Part shown: positions 45,279 through 58,500 of the stretch, piece after piece
Layout of the letters: the number at the start of each line of letters is the position of its first letter
How positions within the stretch are numbered: the first letter of the stretch is position 1
NCBI GenBank assembly: GCA_037903355.1
Contig: JBAJFE010000026.1
Location: 682,001-746,000 of the forward strand
Source of the DNA: Trichuris trichiura
Taxonomy: Eukaryota > Nematoda > Enoplea > Trichinellida > Trichuridae
Reading direction: 5' to 3'
Length of the DNA stretch: 64,000 nt
Translations under genes and position numbers: made by a program
The notes under the pieces: generated by a model
Told to the model about the DNA's origin: nothing
What the model saw: the letters and a program-made list of their open reading frames with translations, nothing else
Databases searched by the model: none

Positions 45279-48200
45279 ATGAAGTTGTTCAACTGCGTTC
45301 CTTTGTTCACCCGGTACGTTGAATTGTTGGACAAACGCCAGTGCAATTTGAACCATGTGCCCGAGGAGGTGACACGCTACGGTCGTAGCCTCGAAGTTTT
45401 ACTGCTCGACTCGAACCATATAAAGGAAATACCGAAGGTAACAGAGACTTGCCATTTCGTTCGTATGCAAAAAAAAATTGCTCCGTCCTTGCAGCATATG
45501 TTCCGACTTCATAAGCTTAGACGTCTTGCGCTCAGCGACAATGAAATACACAAAATACCGCAGGAAATTTCCCACTTTCTTGAATTGGAAGAATTGGACG
45601 TCAGCAAGAACGGTATGCTCGTTGTAAGCGTTTTACTTGTGGCCATCTTTTTTTGTTTTGACGAAACATTTGCACCTAGTTCTCTTAGTATCTATTTACC
45701 GTTTCCATTGTGCTTCGTGTGTCATTACGTATGCGTGCCAAATTCAATTAACCGGAGAGGTTCTGCTGGTGTAATTTTTCTTGTATTTCAACCGGCTGTT
45801 TTTCTTTGCCTATTTGCCAACTGATGTAGGTCGCTATTGCTCTCTTCAGACATACAGGAAGTGCCGGACACCATTCGACAATGCAGGCATTTGGCCTACG
45901 TTGATCTGAGCAGCAATCCTATTAACAGACTGCCCGAATGCGTCTTTCAGTTGGCCAACTTAACTTATCTTGGTCTTAACGATATATCTATGACCTCATT
46001 GCCGGCGGAGATTGGCCAACTGACCACGTTGGAAAGTTTGGAAGCCAGGGAAAACTTGCTTCGCTCCTTGCCAACCTCGATTTCAAAGTTGAAGCTGTTG
46101 AAACGGCTGGACGTAGGCAGCAACGAGTTCGAAACTTTGGTAATAATCCGTGTTCTCAATTTTTCGCCATCTCGTCACGCTTTGTCGCTGCGCAGCCTCC
46201 GGAAATCGGTCAACTGGAAGCACTGCAAGAGCTGTACGTCGATTGCAACGACCTGGAGTCCTTCCCGCCGGTACGGTCGCGCGCGCGGGCGCACGCTTGT
46301 AGCGCCACCTATGTCGCGAAACTTTAAAAAATCCCCTTTCTTTTTCCCCAAAAAACAGGAGCTCACCTTGTTGGTGAAGTTGCAATCGTTGGACGCGGCT
46401 GAAAATAAGCTCGTCTCGTTGCCGGACGACGTTGGCGAACTGCGCAGCTTGAACGATATTACTTTGTCGCAGAATTGCTTGGAAGTTTTACCGCACAGCA
46501 TTGGGCGTTTGAAAAAGTTGACCATACTGAAGGTCGACAAAAATCGTCTTATTGCCTTGACGCCAGCGGTCGGCAGTTGCACGTTGCTAAGCGAATTGAT
46601 ACTGACCGAAAACCTGTTGCCCGTAAATTCGACCGCGTCCGTGTTCTATCCTCTCTATTAATTCGTTGCTTAGGAATTGCCTAGTTCGTTGGGCAATTTA
46701 AAAAATCTTACCATCCTCAATGTAGACAAGAATCGCCTGGTCGAGTTGCCCAGCACGATCGGCAGTTGCAGCAAGTTGGGCGTTTTATCTCTTCGAACCA
46801 ATGCTCTTTCGACGCTGCCTTTTGAAGTGGGCAAGTTGCAACAGTTGTGCGTTTTGGACGTCTGCGGAAACAGGCAGGTTGACCGGCTTTGTTCGGCCCC
46901 AAGCTTTACGCAAATTCAAATTCAGACTTCGATCGCTACCGTACACCCTTAACGCTTTGACGAACCTGCACGCCCTTTGGTTGTCCGACAATCAAGTACA
47001 AAAATGGAATGCTTTCATTTTTAATTTTTTGCGCATGTTTTTTTTTCAAGTCGCAACCGATGCTGAAATTGCAAGCCGACCAGGATTCGCGAACGGGCGT
47101 TAAGGTGTTGACTTGCTACCTTTTGCCTCAGTCCGCCGCTATTTTGACAGGTAGCCTTTGGGTGCATTGCGCAAGCGTCTTTTTAGCCTCGCTGCCTTGA
47201 GTGTAGACATCAAAAGCGAACCTGTTATGGAAAACGGCTTCGTTGGCGGGCCAAAAGTTCACTTCCCCGATGTTGACGGACCGGAGAGTGTTGACGAAGA
47301 AGAATCGACCGGTCGCTTCGAACGTCACGATACGCCCCATCCAAAGCATCCCGCCAAACCGAAGGGGCGCCAAATCGATGGCCACGTTATTCCTCACGAA
47401 GTTGGCAAAAAGGTGGGCATTAAGTCGCGCTAATGTTGTTAGCCTCAGAGGAGATATTGAATTTATGCTAATTATGACAACTACGTATTGTTGCCATTAC
47501 ATGTAGGTAACTTAATTAAGAGTGATTGTCGCTCTCAGCCTCTAGTATGGCCTTTTCTGCCGCTCGGTCGAAAGACGTCAATACAGTATTCACCATTTCC
47601 TCCCGCGACAGTTTAAATTTGTAAATGTGGCTGTTTACTCCAATAGGGATACCAAAGTTAGTAAGTGCCTGGTTAGCGTCCGTCAAACTGTGACAACTTA
47701 ACGAGCCTGCAAAATGCTCAACGATCGCGTCTGTCCATCCGCGTTTGACACTTGTTTTTCCATGTTTTGTCTGGACAAATTTTGATTAATCATTTTTCCT
47801 TTAGCATGACAAAGAGGCGAGCTTTCGCGTTGGCGACGGCAAGAAGAGATTGTCAACCGACGATACCATCGACGATTCTCAAATTGAAAACGATCAGACG
47901 GCGGCCAGTACGTCGGGTAAGTGTTTTCTTTTTTGTCAATTTTTTAAAAAAGCTGAAGCACGCACTCGATTGGCCTGGCAAGTTAAAAAAGGCGCGTTGC
48001 ACTTGACGCGAGTCGAACCTACCGTAATCTGCCAGCGACGTCAAGTACGAATTGTCGTTTGAAAATTTGAACGATCGCGTGGGCGCTGGGCACGCGTTGG
48101 CGTTTGTTTGAATTTTCTCCTTAATGTAGCAAAGCTGATTGAATTCTAAACTTTGGTCATCCGACGACGTTGGATCACCCAAACGTCGGCAACGTTTTTA

Positions 48201-51200
48201 AATTGACCGATATCTTGCGAGCTCGGCAATTCGAGATGCTATCTTTACAACTGCGTTCTTCGTCGAAGCTGTTCAGACTTCAAAGAATGTCAATCGCTAT
48301 TCAATGAAAGCGAATTGCCGACCCATGCCAGTTGTGCCGCTCAATCTTCAAGCAGTTCTTTTAACTTTTTCTTTCTCTTCCAACGACGAAAAGGCAAAGT
48401 TGCGATTGTTCAGCCAATTGCTCGTAAGCTGCACTTTTCGCGCCGAAAAAAATATTTCACCGTTTCGCGTTAACTATAGGGCGAAAACGCGCAGTTGAGG
48501 GATTGCTCACTGTTGGCCGCGCGAATGACAATTCCTTGAATATTTTGAAAGCCGATAAACGCGTCTGCGTAAAGGGTTGTTTTTTTTTGAATTTTTCGCT
48601 TTTGCAACATTTTCGCCGCGCCTGAAAAAGTATTGGCCAATAAGCGACCTTGATGTAAATATTTTTCAAGCGACCAATCAATAAAGGTTGCCAACGAATT
48701 AGCATACTTAAGGGGGGGGGCAAGCTTGCACGCCAATTTTGAACTTTCTTGCCTTTGACCGAGAAAGGAACGTAGAAATGGCGCTTCGTCGCTTCTCTTT
48801 GAAAGCGCATTCATTGAGCAATTCGGCCGAGTCGTCCTTTTGTCCATTATCCTTCATTCAATCTTATTCCAATCGCTACTACGTTGACCTATTGTTAGAT
48901 CGCCTAACTATGGGCGTAATTAGTTTACCGTAGCCTTACCTGGTCGGCGGCAATCGATTTTTTCTTAGCTGACCAAATTAGGGGCGATAATGGGTTGACT
49001 TTCACCTCAAATGTTTGACTTCGTTGAGCGTTACTCTTTTGAGCAAATTTTTCGGTTCGAGTGGAAATGTAGTCCGCATTTTTCGCCTTCAATTTATTGG
49101 CAATTGGCCAGAAAATTATTTCAGCCCATTTTTGTACTTTTAACTTATAAGAGAAAGGAAAAACGTGGCGTGTATTCTGTTAGACGTTGTCAATTTGAAA
49201 TCGCGTCAATCCGTGCTATTAATCGCCTGCTGAACTCTCCACGTAGCTTCGTTAATATGTCGAGATAGTTTAGAATGTCACTGTCCGTTAATCCAACAAA
49301 GCATTCCGATGTAAGGCGATCGATCATAGAAAGTAAGTGACATTCGTCGCTCAGAGTAAATGTACCATTTGTCGAACGATAGCGGTCGTTGTCTGCGTAT
49401 ATTTGGAAAAATCAATGCAATGATACCTTTAAAGTAATGGTTTTGCGCTTTGCGTGGGCAGCGAGAACGAATGCGTCGATATTTGAACTTCCTATGCAAA
49501 TTTTTGCTTTGATAAGTTGCCGAGCAAATAGGCGACTAGTTGAGCTTAGGCCTTTGTTTACTTGGCAACTTTATCGGCGGGAAAGCATTGTCATCTACGT
49601 TCAGCGCCTTGCAGTACAATCGAGTTGCTATCCGCTTATTCATTAAAAAAAAAAGAATATGAAAATGGTCGTTTTGTATTTTAAACGCTGAATTTTCAAA
49701 ATACGTTCAACAGCTATTCCCGCGCGCGGCGTAGTTGCCTGTTCGCTCAGTCGGTGTATCTTTTTTCCTTCTTACTCACCCGCTGAAAGGGTATGACGAG
49801 TTGCGGCCAACTGATTGACAGCGTTTAACTTTTGCCATTCTTATCTTTCTCTCTCTCTTATCTCCGCGTATATGTCATCTTGATAGTACTTTTTCGGGAT
49901 TGACAGTTGCGCATTCGTCCTTTTTTTTCAAATGTTTTTTCAACTAATCATATTTGCCCGCCGCAGAGCGGTCTGTCACTTTGGCAAAGCGCTTACGCCT
50001 TTACTGTTTCATAACTGCCTTAGGAGGAGAATATAGTCAGTTTAAGTTGAGCAAAGCTTCCTTGAGAATAATACACTTTTGGGAACAAGCAGATCTGACA
50101 GCTTTACCGCTGCCAAAGATAAAACATTGAGAAGCGAGAATTCACTACAGTAAGCACGAATAGGAGAAGCACTGACAGCCGTCGAGAGGGACGGACGATA
50201 TACTTAAGACGTATTGCATTGTTATTTTTTCTTTGCAATTTTCCCCCTACAGTATTAAGTATTTTCAAGTTCGTAGTAAGATGGTTGTTTTCGTACTTAA
50301 TTGAGCGCAATTTCCTTTTAACCCTTTGAAAAAAACCCTTCGGATCAGCGACTAATCATTTGAAACGATTTTTGAATTGTTGCTTAAGTGTCGGCTCTCC
50401 AAGAAGGCGCCATTACAAATCGACATATCCGAGTCGAAGTTTTTTCTTCTCTCCGCAGTTCAGTGCCTATTTTGTTCTTTTGCTCTTCAAGTCAGGGCGA
50501 TTTTGAAAAATGGGCCTTCGCCCTTGACGTATTGTTTGGTATAGCGGAGAGCGTAAATTTTATTGATATTTTTTCGCTTTCATCCCCGAAATCCCATTCT
50601 AAGACGTCAAGAAGTACGAGCGGTCAATTGCCTATCATTCCTCTTAGCTCAAGTCGAGCGCGCGTAGTTTTGGATTAGCGTTAAGTTGAACGAGAACAAC
50701 AACTGAAAATTTGAAATTGATTTTTACAATGCCGTTCAATTGGTTGATTTTTCAGGAATGCCGCTTCAGTTGCCTAAAGAAGGTGAACGCACCGCGTCTC
50801 CGAGAAGGACGTCCGAGCGGCCGTCTGCTCCCCCTCCCGTCCCGCCACGTTCCATCTCCTCGCCTGACCGCGCTGCTCACAATAAGCAGATGGTATCTAT
50901 TGAGTTTGAATATTCAAATTTTTTTTGAATGTTCGAATTGCAGGAAACGCCAACTGAGAAAACGGTCAATTTTGCGCCTTTCGAAGGCGAGCCAAAGGGA
51001 GAAGGTCGATTGAAGAGGAAGAATACGCCTCATCCATTAAAATCCAGCGCTTTGGATAAAGATCCAGGCTCCGCGCAGACGAAGTTGGCCAACTTGTTGA
51101 CGTCATCATCCCAACAACCTGTTGACGACTCGCCGCTTCCCAATGGCCCCGGCGGTGAAGTGAGGACAATCACTGTACGACGCAATGATCAAGGTTTGCT

Positions 51201-54013
51201 GCTTTTGTTCTTTGGGCTTAGCATTTTTTTCTGCCAATCGTCCATTATTTAAGGTCTTGGCTTGAGCGTAGCCGGCGGACTTGGTTCCACGCCTTACAAG
51301 GACAATGACCCTTCAGTATTCATTTCCAAAGTTGTCGAAGGAGGTGCCGCTGATTTAGCCGGCCTAAAAGTTGGCGACAAGTTATTGTCCGTAAATGGTC
51401 GTAGCGTCGTCAACATAGAGCACAGTAAGGCTGTGGAAATTATGAAGCTTGCCGGCGGTTTAGTTCAGCTCAACTTGTGCCGCGACGAAGCGCCATTGCC
51501 TACGAGTGGGCTCTCGTTGACCACCGACCATCACTCGCCACCGCTGCCGCAAGATGTTGAGCGTCGAATGGAGAAAGCCGTGGAAACCGTATCGACCACT
51601 ATTAAACGGGAGTCTTCGGGTCTCGGCTTTAGCGTTGCCGGCGGGAAAGGCAGCAATTCAAACGCCGGAGGAGACGATTCCATATTTATATCGCGTATAA
51701 CGCCTGGCGGTCCAGCCGATCGCGACGGAAAGCTACGAGTGGGCGACAAAGTCCTTTCGGTATTTAAATATTATAATTTTTAAAAAAAAAAAAGCTCATA
51801 TCTTTCAATAGATCAATGGGGTTAACATGAACAACGCCAGACACGATCAGGCAGTTTACTTGTTGACCGGATGCAGCAGCGAAGTTCTGCTTGTCGTCCA
51901 AAGGGAAAAGTACGTAGCCAGTCCGGGGCAGTCTCCTTCCGCTCCGTCTACATTAGCGGATAGTTCGAAAATAAGCGATAATCAATATTCGCGTACTTCA
52001 CCCATTAGATCATTCCCCGAAAATGTTATAGAGGTTTGTTTTCTTTTTCGGAGGGACATCTATATAATGCTCGCTTCAATTATGCAGGACGTGAAAGTGC
52101 AAAAGTCCGGTAATGCACTTGGGCTTAGCATTGTTGGTGGTATTGACCATTCGTGTCACCCATTTGGCGGTACAGCGGGTCCCGGCATCTTCATTTCCAA
52201 AGTGGTGCCTGACGGAGCCGCTGGAAGAACCGGCAAACTTCGTCTTGGCGACAGATTGCTAGCAGTTAGTTTATTTTACTTTGTAGCTTCATCTTTTTGT
52301 TGTTATTCTATTGATTTTGTAGGTCAATGGGATAGACATGAGCGCGGCAACGCATCATGCGGCCGTATCATCTCTAATGGCCTCTTCAACCGAGGTGCTT
52401 CTGACAGTCCGCCATGAAGCTCTCCCGTCGGGGCTTCGGGTACAATTATCGATTGGTTTAAAGAAAAATGCTAATTTTAGCTTTTTGTAGGATTTGACAG
52501 TCACAAGACTTGGAGGTGAACCTTTAGGTTTAGAAATAGCCGGCGGCGTCAACAGTTCCGTCCATCCTTACGATCCCTCCGACGAGGGGATATTCATTTC
52601 AAAGGTATTTGCCCCGTTTGACTGATTTAATTTGCATAAAGTCAATTGCGATTTGAACGTAGGCTTACTTTAACTGTTTAAATGATAGTCAGGCTACAAT
52701 TAAGTCGCTTCTTTATTTTTTGAATCGATCTTTGCTCTACGCGTCTTTCGTCAGATTATCCCCGGAGCGGCTGTTGCCAAGGATGGGCGATTGTCGGTTG
52801 GAGACAGAATAATAGAAGTTAACAACAAATCCCTTTTGGGCATAACGGTGCAGCAAGCCGCCGATGTGCTAAACAGCTCCGGCTCGCATGTTCACTTTTT
52901 GGTTTGCGACGGTATAAACCCGGTTTGCTTTTCGTCGCTTCAAAATTTGGCTACCCTTCGTTCGTGCAACGGAAGCGAACCGTCACCGGTCGAAGTTAGT
53001 TATTGACGTCTAGTTATTACGATGTTGCGTTATTTGTTTGCTTTTTTTTTGAAGATTGCAAAAGGTGATGTTGGATCGTCTGCAAAATCTCAGGTCAATG
53101 CCTCTTCGCCTTCAAGCGGCTCCTATCCTTCGAAAATTCCGAGGAAAGTACTTTCGACCTCGATGCATGAAGAACCGTCGGCTAAGCCGGAAATAAGTTC
53201 CGCTGGTAGTTGCCAGTATGCTTTTATTTGCATAATATTGAAATTTAAATTTTTCTAGGGTCAACTTCAGGCGATACCGCGAATGTAATGACTCGTTCGG
53301 CCGAAATGCCGCCACCTGTCGCTCCGAAGCCTAAACTTAATTTAACTGTAGATATCTATAATGAAATGTATTGATTAATTACATAAATTAATTGTATTAT
53401 AGAAATCTGGAAATGTATGTCCGGCCAGTGCCTCTACGTTGAACGACAGCGATGGTAGTTTTAGCGACGTCGACCCAGTCGCCGTGTCTCGCTTGCCTAA
53501 CGCTCGAGTAGTGTCGCTCGAGGTCGATAGAATTTTTTAATCCTTTTTTCATTCAATAATTAGCTTTAGCTGTCGTTACAGACTTGCGCGAAAGCGGGAA
53601 GCCCGCCGGATGGCCATCCGGAGAAGTTACCTTTCACAAAGAAGGTGGAAAAGTTTCAAACGGAAATTGAGTCGCAACGGTCGGACGACGCCGCCGCAGC
53701 TGGAACAAATAACGGCAAATCAAAATTGCCAATGTCAGCCGGCTCTGTGCGCACAAAGAAAGCGGAGAATCGTTTAATAATGTCGGAAAAGTTCCACTCG
53801 CTAAGTCCCGCTGAGCAACGAGCTTTTGAAGCGGAAAAGCGAGCTGCGTGGCGCCAAGCCAGGTAGGAGCGCAGAGGAATTGCTTTGAAATCAATTGCCG
53901 CGCGCATTTTATTTGTTAGGCTCAAATCTTTAGAGGCCGACGCGGTCAAAGCTGAACTCGTTATGGAAAAAGTGCGAAAGCTAACGGAGAGCAATGAAAA
54001 TTTACAATTGTAG
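45279..54013 (+). CDS. scrib: Scribble, LAP-family polarity scaffold with LRRs and four PDZ domains
   Basis: Basolateral polarity and junction scaffold. Twenty-three exons, 1363 residues: 45279-45437, 45495-45612, 45850-46139, 46196-46270, 46359-46622, 46674-46873, 46926-46995, 47051-47150, 47207-47412, 47805-47916, 50756-50892, 50944-51193, 51254-51759, 51812-52033, 52088-52264, 52323-52439, 52491-52604, 52755-52994, 53055-53205, 53259-53347, 53403-53522, 53582-53862, 53920-54013. Starts MKLFNCVPLF, as in vertebrate Scribble. About 16 leucine-rich repeats reach residue 400, then the LAP-specific segment (TGVKVLTCYLLPQ, HDTPHPKH). PDZ domains with GLGLSVAGG, GLGFSVAGG, LGLSIVGG and LGLEIAGG loops lie near 650-740, 775-870, 903-1000 and 1001-1090. 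The conserved C-terminal coil reads LSPAEQRAFEAEKRAAWRQAR. Intron 46874-46925 is GC-AG. Intron 47917-50755 is 2.8 kb and holds an antisense gene. Joining the LRR and PDZ halves rests on phase-1 agreement and conservation. Confidence 0.93.
46874..46925 (+). other. GC-AG intron in Scribble
   Basis: The LRR reading VCGNR|LRSLPYTLN needs the phase-2 donor AAACAG|gcaggt and acceptor aattcag; the intron is 52 bp. The next GT (46878) gives phase 0 and breaks the following LRR. Confidence 0.75.
47516..48847 (-). CDS. Unidentified antisense gene interleaved with Scribble (partial model)
   Basis: Terminal exon 47516-47706 reads SLTDANQALTNFGIPIGV and continues to a stop after about 64 codons. It joins in phase 1 to exon 48023-48134 (LCYIKEKIQTNANACP...SLADYG) across a 316-bp intron with a good donor (TTACG|gtaggt). 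Upstream, the open stretch about 48520-48847 (from an ATG, containing SLATFIDWSLEKYLHQGRLL and DAFIGFQNIQGIVIRAAN) also looks coding and helical. The exons between 48150 and 48500 are not resolved, so the full product cannot be given. Family not recognised. The 316-bp intron contains Scribble exon 47805-47916 on the opposite strand, and the terminal exon lies in the 392-bp Scribble intron. A poly-C run near 48711-48719 interrupts the upstream part. Confidence 0.5.
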
Positions 54014-55515
54014 AGCTTTGGTCCATCCGTTGTCGAACGTTTGTATTCAATTTAAAAATAGGATGAGGCCGCCAACAACATGTATTGACCTGAATTCCCT
54101 ACAGTACTCAAATTTTGTTTTAAGGTGCTGTAGATATTGTTTTATGCATCTCATTACGCTACCAATGAGTAGTCGAAAAGAAAATGATTGTTGAAAATTC
54201 TAACGCTCAGTAAAAAAACTATGCTTCCGCCACTTCGGTTCTTTAAAAAAAAATTACTCTGTTATAATACATGCAACCTGTAAGAAGTTTGGCGTCCGCC
54301 TTAAAAGGCGTATGTTCCGGCTGAAGCTGGAACTAATGATGAGCAGGGAGTCCATCTGTACCTGCACATTCTACCGTATAACGACACGTTGTTAGAAATT
54401 CTGTAGACTCAATAAACGGTCAGTCGGAAGCTGCGTTATTGTTAGTCTCACAGTCAAATTCGAATTTTGTTGCGAACAGTGTATTTCAAAAGTGGAACGA
54501 ATTAGAAAAAATGAAAAGCCATAATTCGCTTTGCTGCCGAACGTGGTTGTAAATGTTGTTAAAATGACGCTTACGTTATTCTTCAGTAAGTAAAGGCAGC
54601 GGCGAATTGCTAACAGGTGTATTGGGCCTTCAATTACTCGTTCCCGCAACTTTACCGTAAACATTTTATGATGCTCATGTTCGATAAGTTCTTGGCGCCA
54701 ACTATCAGGCCTTTATGGCACAACTTACGCATAAGCCTAAAGAAAACATCTTCTATATACGCTTACGTAAAGGCAACTCATAGCAGACGGCATGCTTTAG
54801 TGTTTGGCGAGTAGTCATCGAACGTGAGCGTTATGATAAGTCGAACATAGTGTTACTGGATAAATAACTAAACGACTTATAAGCCGTTTTAAGAAGACGA
54901 GAAACTTAAAAAGCGTAACGAAGAATTTGAAATTTCATACTTTAGAAGGCGAACCTGCATTCTACAAAAATCTGGGGAAACCCACTTGCTCGTCACGGAA
55001 ATGGTGTTGGTAATTGCGCCGGCAACATACTAGCAATGTTTGAGTGCATTTCGCGTCTGCGCGAGTCATTCCACGCGATGTGTTTGAACAAATAGCTCCT
55101 ATTCAAAGTAATAACTTTTTGCATTTTTCCCGCGCTGATGATAAGAAAAAGTGCTTCCGGAAGCTTTAAGGTTTCTTAAATTTGCTTGTTTTTTTGTTTT
55201 AGACTATTTGTATCTTTCTGAACTCTCTAATCAACTGTAGACGGATAAAAGATGTGCAGGGTCGATGTACGGTAACCACGCCAAGCTTTACCAGGCATAT
55301 ACTTCGTAAAGGAATCTGGCATTTTGAGTCTGCGAGCGTTTGTTTGTATTATTGAATGCTTGAAAACTTGAACTAATTGCACTATCCTGTTAAAATAAAT
55401 ACGCAATTTTGAACGCTGAAATATTTAGGACGTACGTGTTGGCATGCGCCAGCATTTTAGAATTCTCTTCCCGCTTAAGCCTAGCCTGTTTTTCTTTCAG
55501 GAATAGTTTAACAGC
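54014..55515. other. Intergenic region between Scribble and LRPPRC
   Basis: Scribble 3' flank and LRPPRC promoter side; 1.5 kb with no other supportable gene. A strong acceptor-like TTTTTCTTTCAG ends at 55500. Confidence 0.55.
55499..55500 (+). other. Candidate spliced-leader or 5' UTR acceptor upstream of LRPPRC
   Basis: CCTGTTTTTCTTTCAG is followed after 15 bases by the LRPPRC start codon, with no coding exon upstream. It is the best-scoring by eye of the pre-ATG acceptors in this window. Confidence 0.5.
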
Positions 55516-58500
55516 ATGCGATCGAAATTAGCCTTTCTAAAGCCATTTCCATCAAGCTTTTACCGTTCTTCCTCTTACGGTCGAGTTTGTCTTGGCGCCG
55601 CGTCTACTTTTTCGTTGAATTTGACTAGGCAGCCTGTGGTGAAGCCATTAAAGTTGGCATCGTTGTAAGTTGAATACAACTCTGTGGTTAAGCTAACTTT
55701 TATTGTTTGACTTTTGCTAGATGCACAGCGGCTCAGCCGACAAATGTGAAGCAGAGTTTGAACGATACATTGAATGCCATAGCCGAAAGACGTTTGTGGG
55801 AGAGGACACGCAGATCTGTTTTGATTACTTCGCAGCTAAATGCAACTGCCGCAGATGCTCTTGGCAGAATGAGATCTGACGTGTTTCGAATGGGCGTTAT
55901 TTATCCCGAAACGCTGAATATCTTTCTTGGCTCTCTGTCAGCGGACGGTATGTCCAGTGAACTTCGTGTTTTTTAGTTGAAACTGTCGAAGTAGCTTCTT
56001 TACCTCTTTTCCAGATAAAATTAATGTTCAGGACGCTTTTTTCTTGATATCTTGTTGCGGCAGTGCTCTGCCCGAATGCGTGCCAAGCGAGCGTGTGAAG
56101 CTGCTACAAAAAGTCTGGGATATCCTACCATCGCATGGTATGATTGCCTTCCTAATGTTTATAACACCTAGTTTTCATCTTGTGGCATGCCAAGGTGTTG
56201 AATATAACTTGGACGACTACAATGCTCGATTAGTGGTGGCCAAAGAGAATGGCGTCAAAATTTCGTCGGACCAGTTTTTGTCAGAAATGGCCAAGGCTGG
56301 AATCGAACCCAGTCAGACCACCTACGAACTATTGATAGCCCATTGTTGCCAGGATGGCGACATCAAAGAGGCCACGTATTTTTCTTTGCTTCCTCTGTGG
56401 GCAGCTATGTCCAACTGTATTATTCCAGGCGTCTGTTGGAACTGCTAAAGGAAAAAAAGATGCCAATAAATGAACGCGTTTTTGCTTCCTTAATCAATGG
56501 ATATTTGAAAGCGAAGTAAGAAAATGACCGTGACATTATTACTACGAAGATCGTTCATTTTCTAGCGATGAAGCTAATGCTTCCTCCATTGAAGAACTGA
56601 TGAAATCGCGCGGTTTGCGTCCAGGAAGCTTAACTTACGTTGCGAAGCTTCTAGCGTATGCTGAGCAGGCAGACCGACAAAAAATTGAAGCCGTAAGCAC
56701 TATTTACGTTTTCTTTTGCCTTGTCAAACCGTCAGCCTCCATTTTCGCTTTATTTCTAAACGTGAGACATTGTTTTTGTTTTTCAAGTTTTCAAAAAATT
56801 TAGTACATTTTCTGTACATATCTGAAGAGGCTGTGGTTAATTTTTACCTTCCTTTTCGCGTTGGTTTCAGAGAAATCCTAATTATCATTATTTCGTAAGT
56901 TTAAACGCCTAATGTCTGTCACGCGAAAGGGAGTCTGTTTGTAAAGCTCGAAAGTTAACATTGTATTGCAGATAATCCGTCTGTGGAAAGCGGGAAGTTC
57001 GTTTTTGAAGCAGCGTCATCACAGTCGTACTTGCAAATCATTTAAATCATACTGTAGGAATTCAAAAAGCAAAAAATGCGCGCGAAACAAAGGTTTGGTG
57101 CGCAGTTGATAATGTGATTTCAATTTTTGATTTCCTGAGCGCGGGAAATTCTTTGCAATAAATCCTTAGACGATAATGATGACTGTTAAAAGCTTGTAAT
57201 CCATTTTTGCCTTATAATAAATTAGGGTGAACATATTTTAAGTTTTAAGTTTGTTGTATTCTTTCTGAGGCTGAGCCCTTTTCTTTTAGCTATTCTGCGA
57301 GGTAAACAGCGCGAACATATTCCTGTCCGACGATGACGTTTTGGAAGCAGCCTGCATTCTGGCCAAAAATGGACACGACGAGCTGATAGACCAGGTTGCT
57401 TACCCGTCTCGTCTTCATCGCTCGAACGAAAAGTATTCTTTTAGGTTTTGGCCAATTTGCGTAAACAGATTGGTTTTACGCACAAAGCAAAGAACGCGTC
57501 AATTCGACTGGCTTCGTTGGGCCTTTTTGAAGCTTCGTACAAAGTTATGCAAACCGTCAACAAAGCAAATGACCCGAACAGGATGCTAGTCGACGTTGGT
57601 GATCGCCTATTGAGGCATATGGTTAAGATTGCCGTAAGCCAAGCCTACCGTCAACCCAAAGTATTTTGAATTTTTTTTGCTAACCTGAAAATCTTTAGCC
57701 CGTTGAAGTCATCGGTGATTTTTGCCGGCGTATGGAAAATGATGGTCTGCATCGCAAGGCATTTGCCTCAGCTTTACGGTCAGCCATTATGCTGCGTAAT
57801 TTCGGTATGTTTAATTCTCTACGCTGACCTTGCGGGCATAGACTTTTTTTTCAAAAAAAAAGATGCGGCTTTAAGCCTCATCCGTCAGATGGCCGTATCG
57901 GGGGTCGCTTTGCGGCCGCAATACTTTTGGCCTTTGATTTGCATGGAAGACGCCGCCGAAGGGCATACCGTGAAAACGCTTGAACTTATGCTCGAAATGA
58001 ACGTTCCCATTACAATGACGACCATGGCTGATTGGTTCTGGAGCCATTCCCCTTCAATGACCGTGGAAACGTTGTCCAAGCTGCCAGTCGGCGCCAAGTT
58101 GGGACAAAATTTCGTCTCCTTATCCTATCTATGCCATCTAATGAAAAATGCTGATGCTAATTCAGCCCTCGAATTCGGTAACTACAGTTGCGCTAACGTT
58201 CGCAACGAAACGACGTCGCTAACTTTAAGCCAACAAGAACAAATCACCCATGTTATCCGTTGGCAAAGTAACCGAATGTCTTTTGACCTTATTTGGCAGA
58301 GACCAGAATCACGAAGTTACCGTCGCTTTGCTGGAAAGACTGAATACAATGCTTCAGGTCGAACCTACCGCCGCAGGTACTTCTTCGATTACGAATATCC
58401 TTCTTGGTTTTATTAGCTTAACGAGAAATGTTAGTAAGTCATGTATGACGTTGGAAAGGCGTTTGTAATTTTTCCGTTGGTTCCCTTATGCTTAGTAGAC

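Noticed and set aside
47941..48060. An additional plus-strand Scribble exon after 47916
   Set aside because: It can be opened in frame but is unlike Scribble, while the minus strand of the same bases gives better protein and splice sites; skipping it gives a phase-1 match to 50756.
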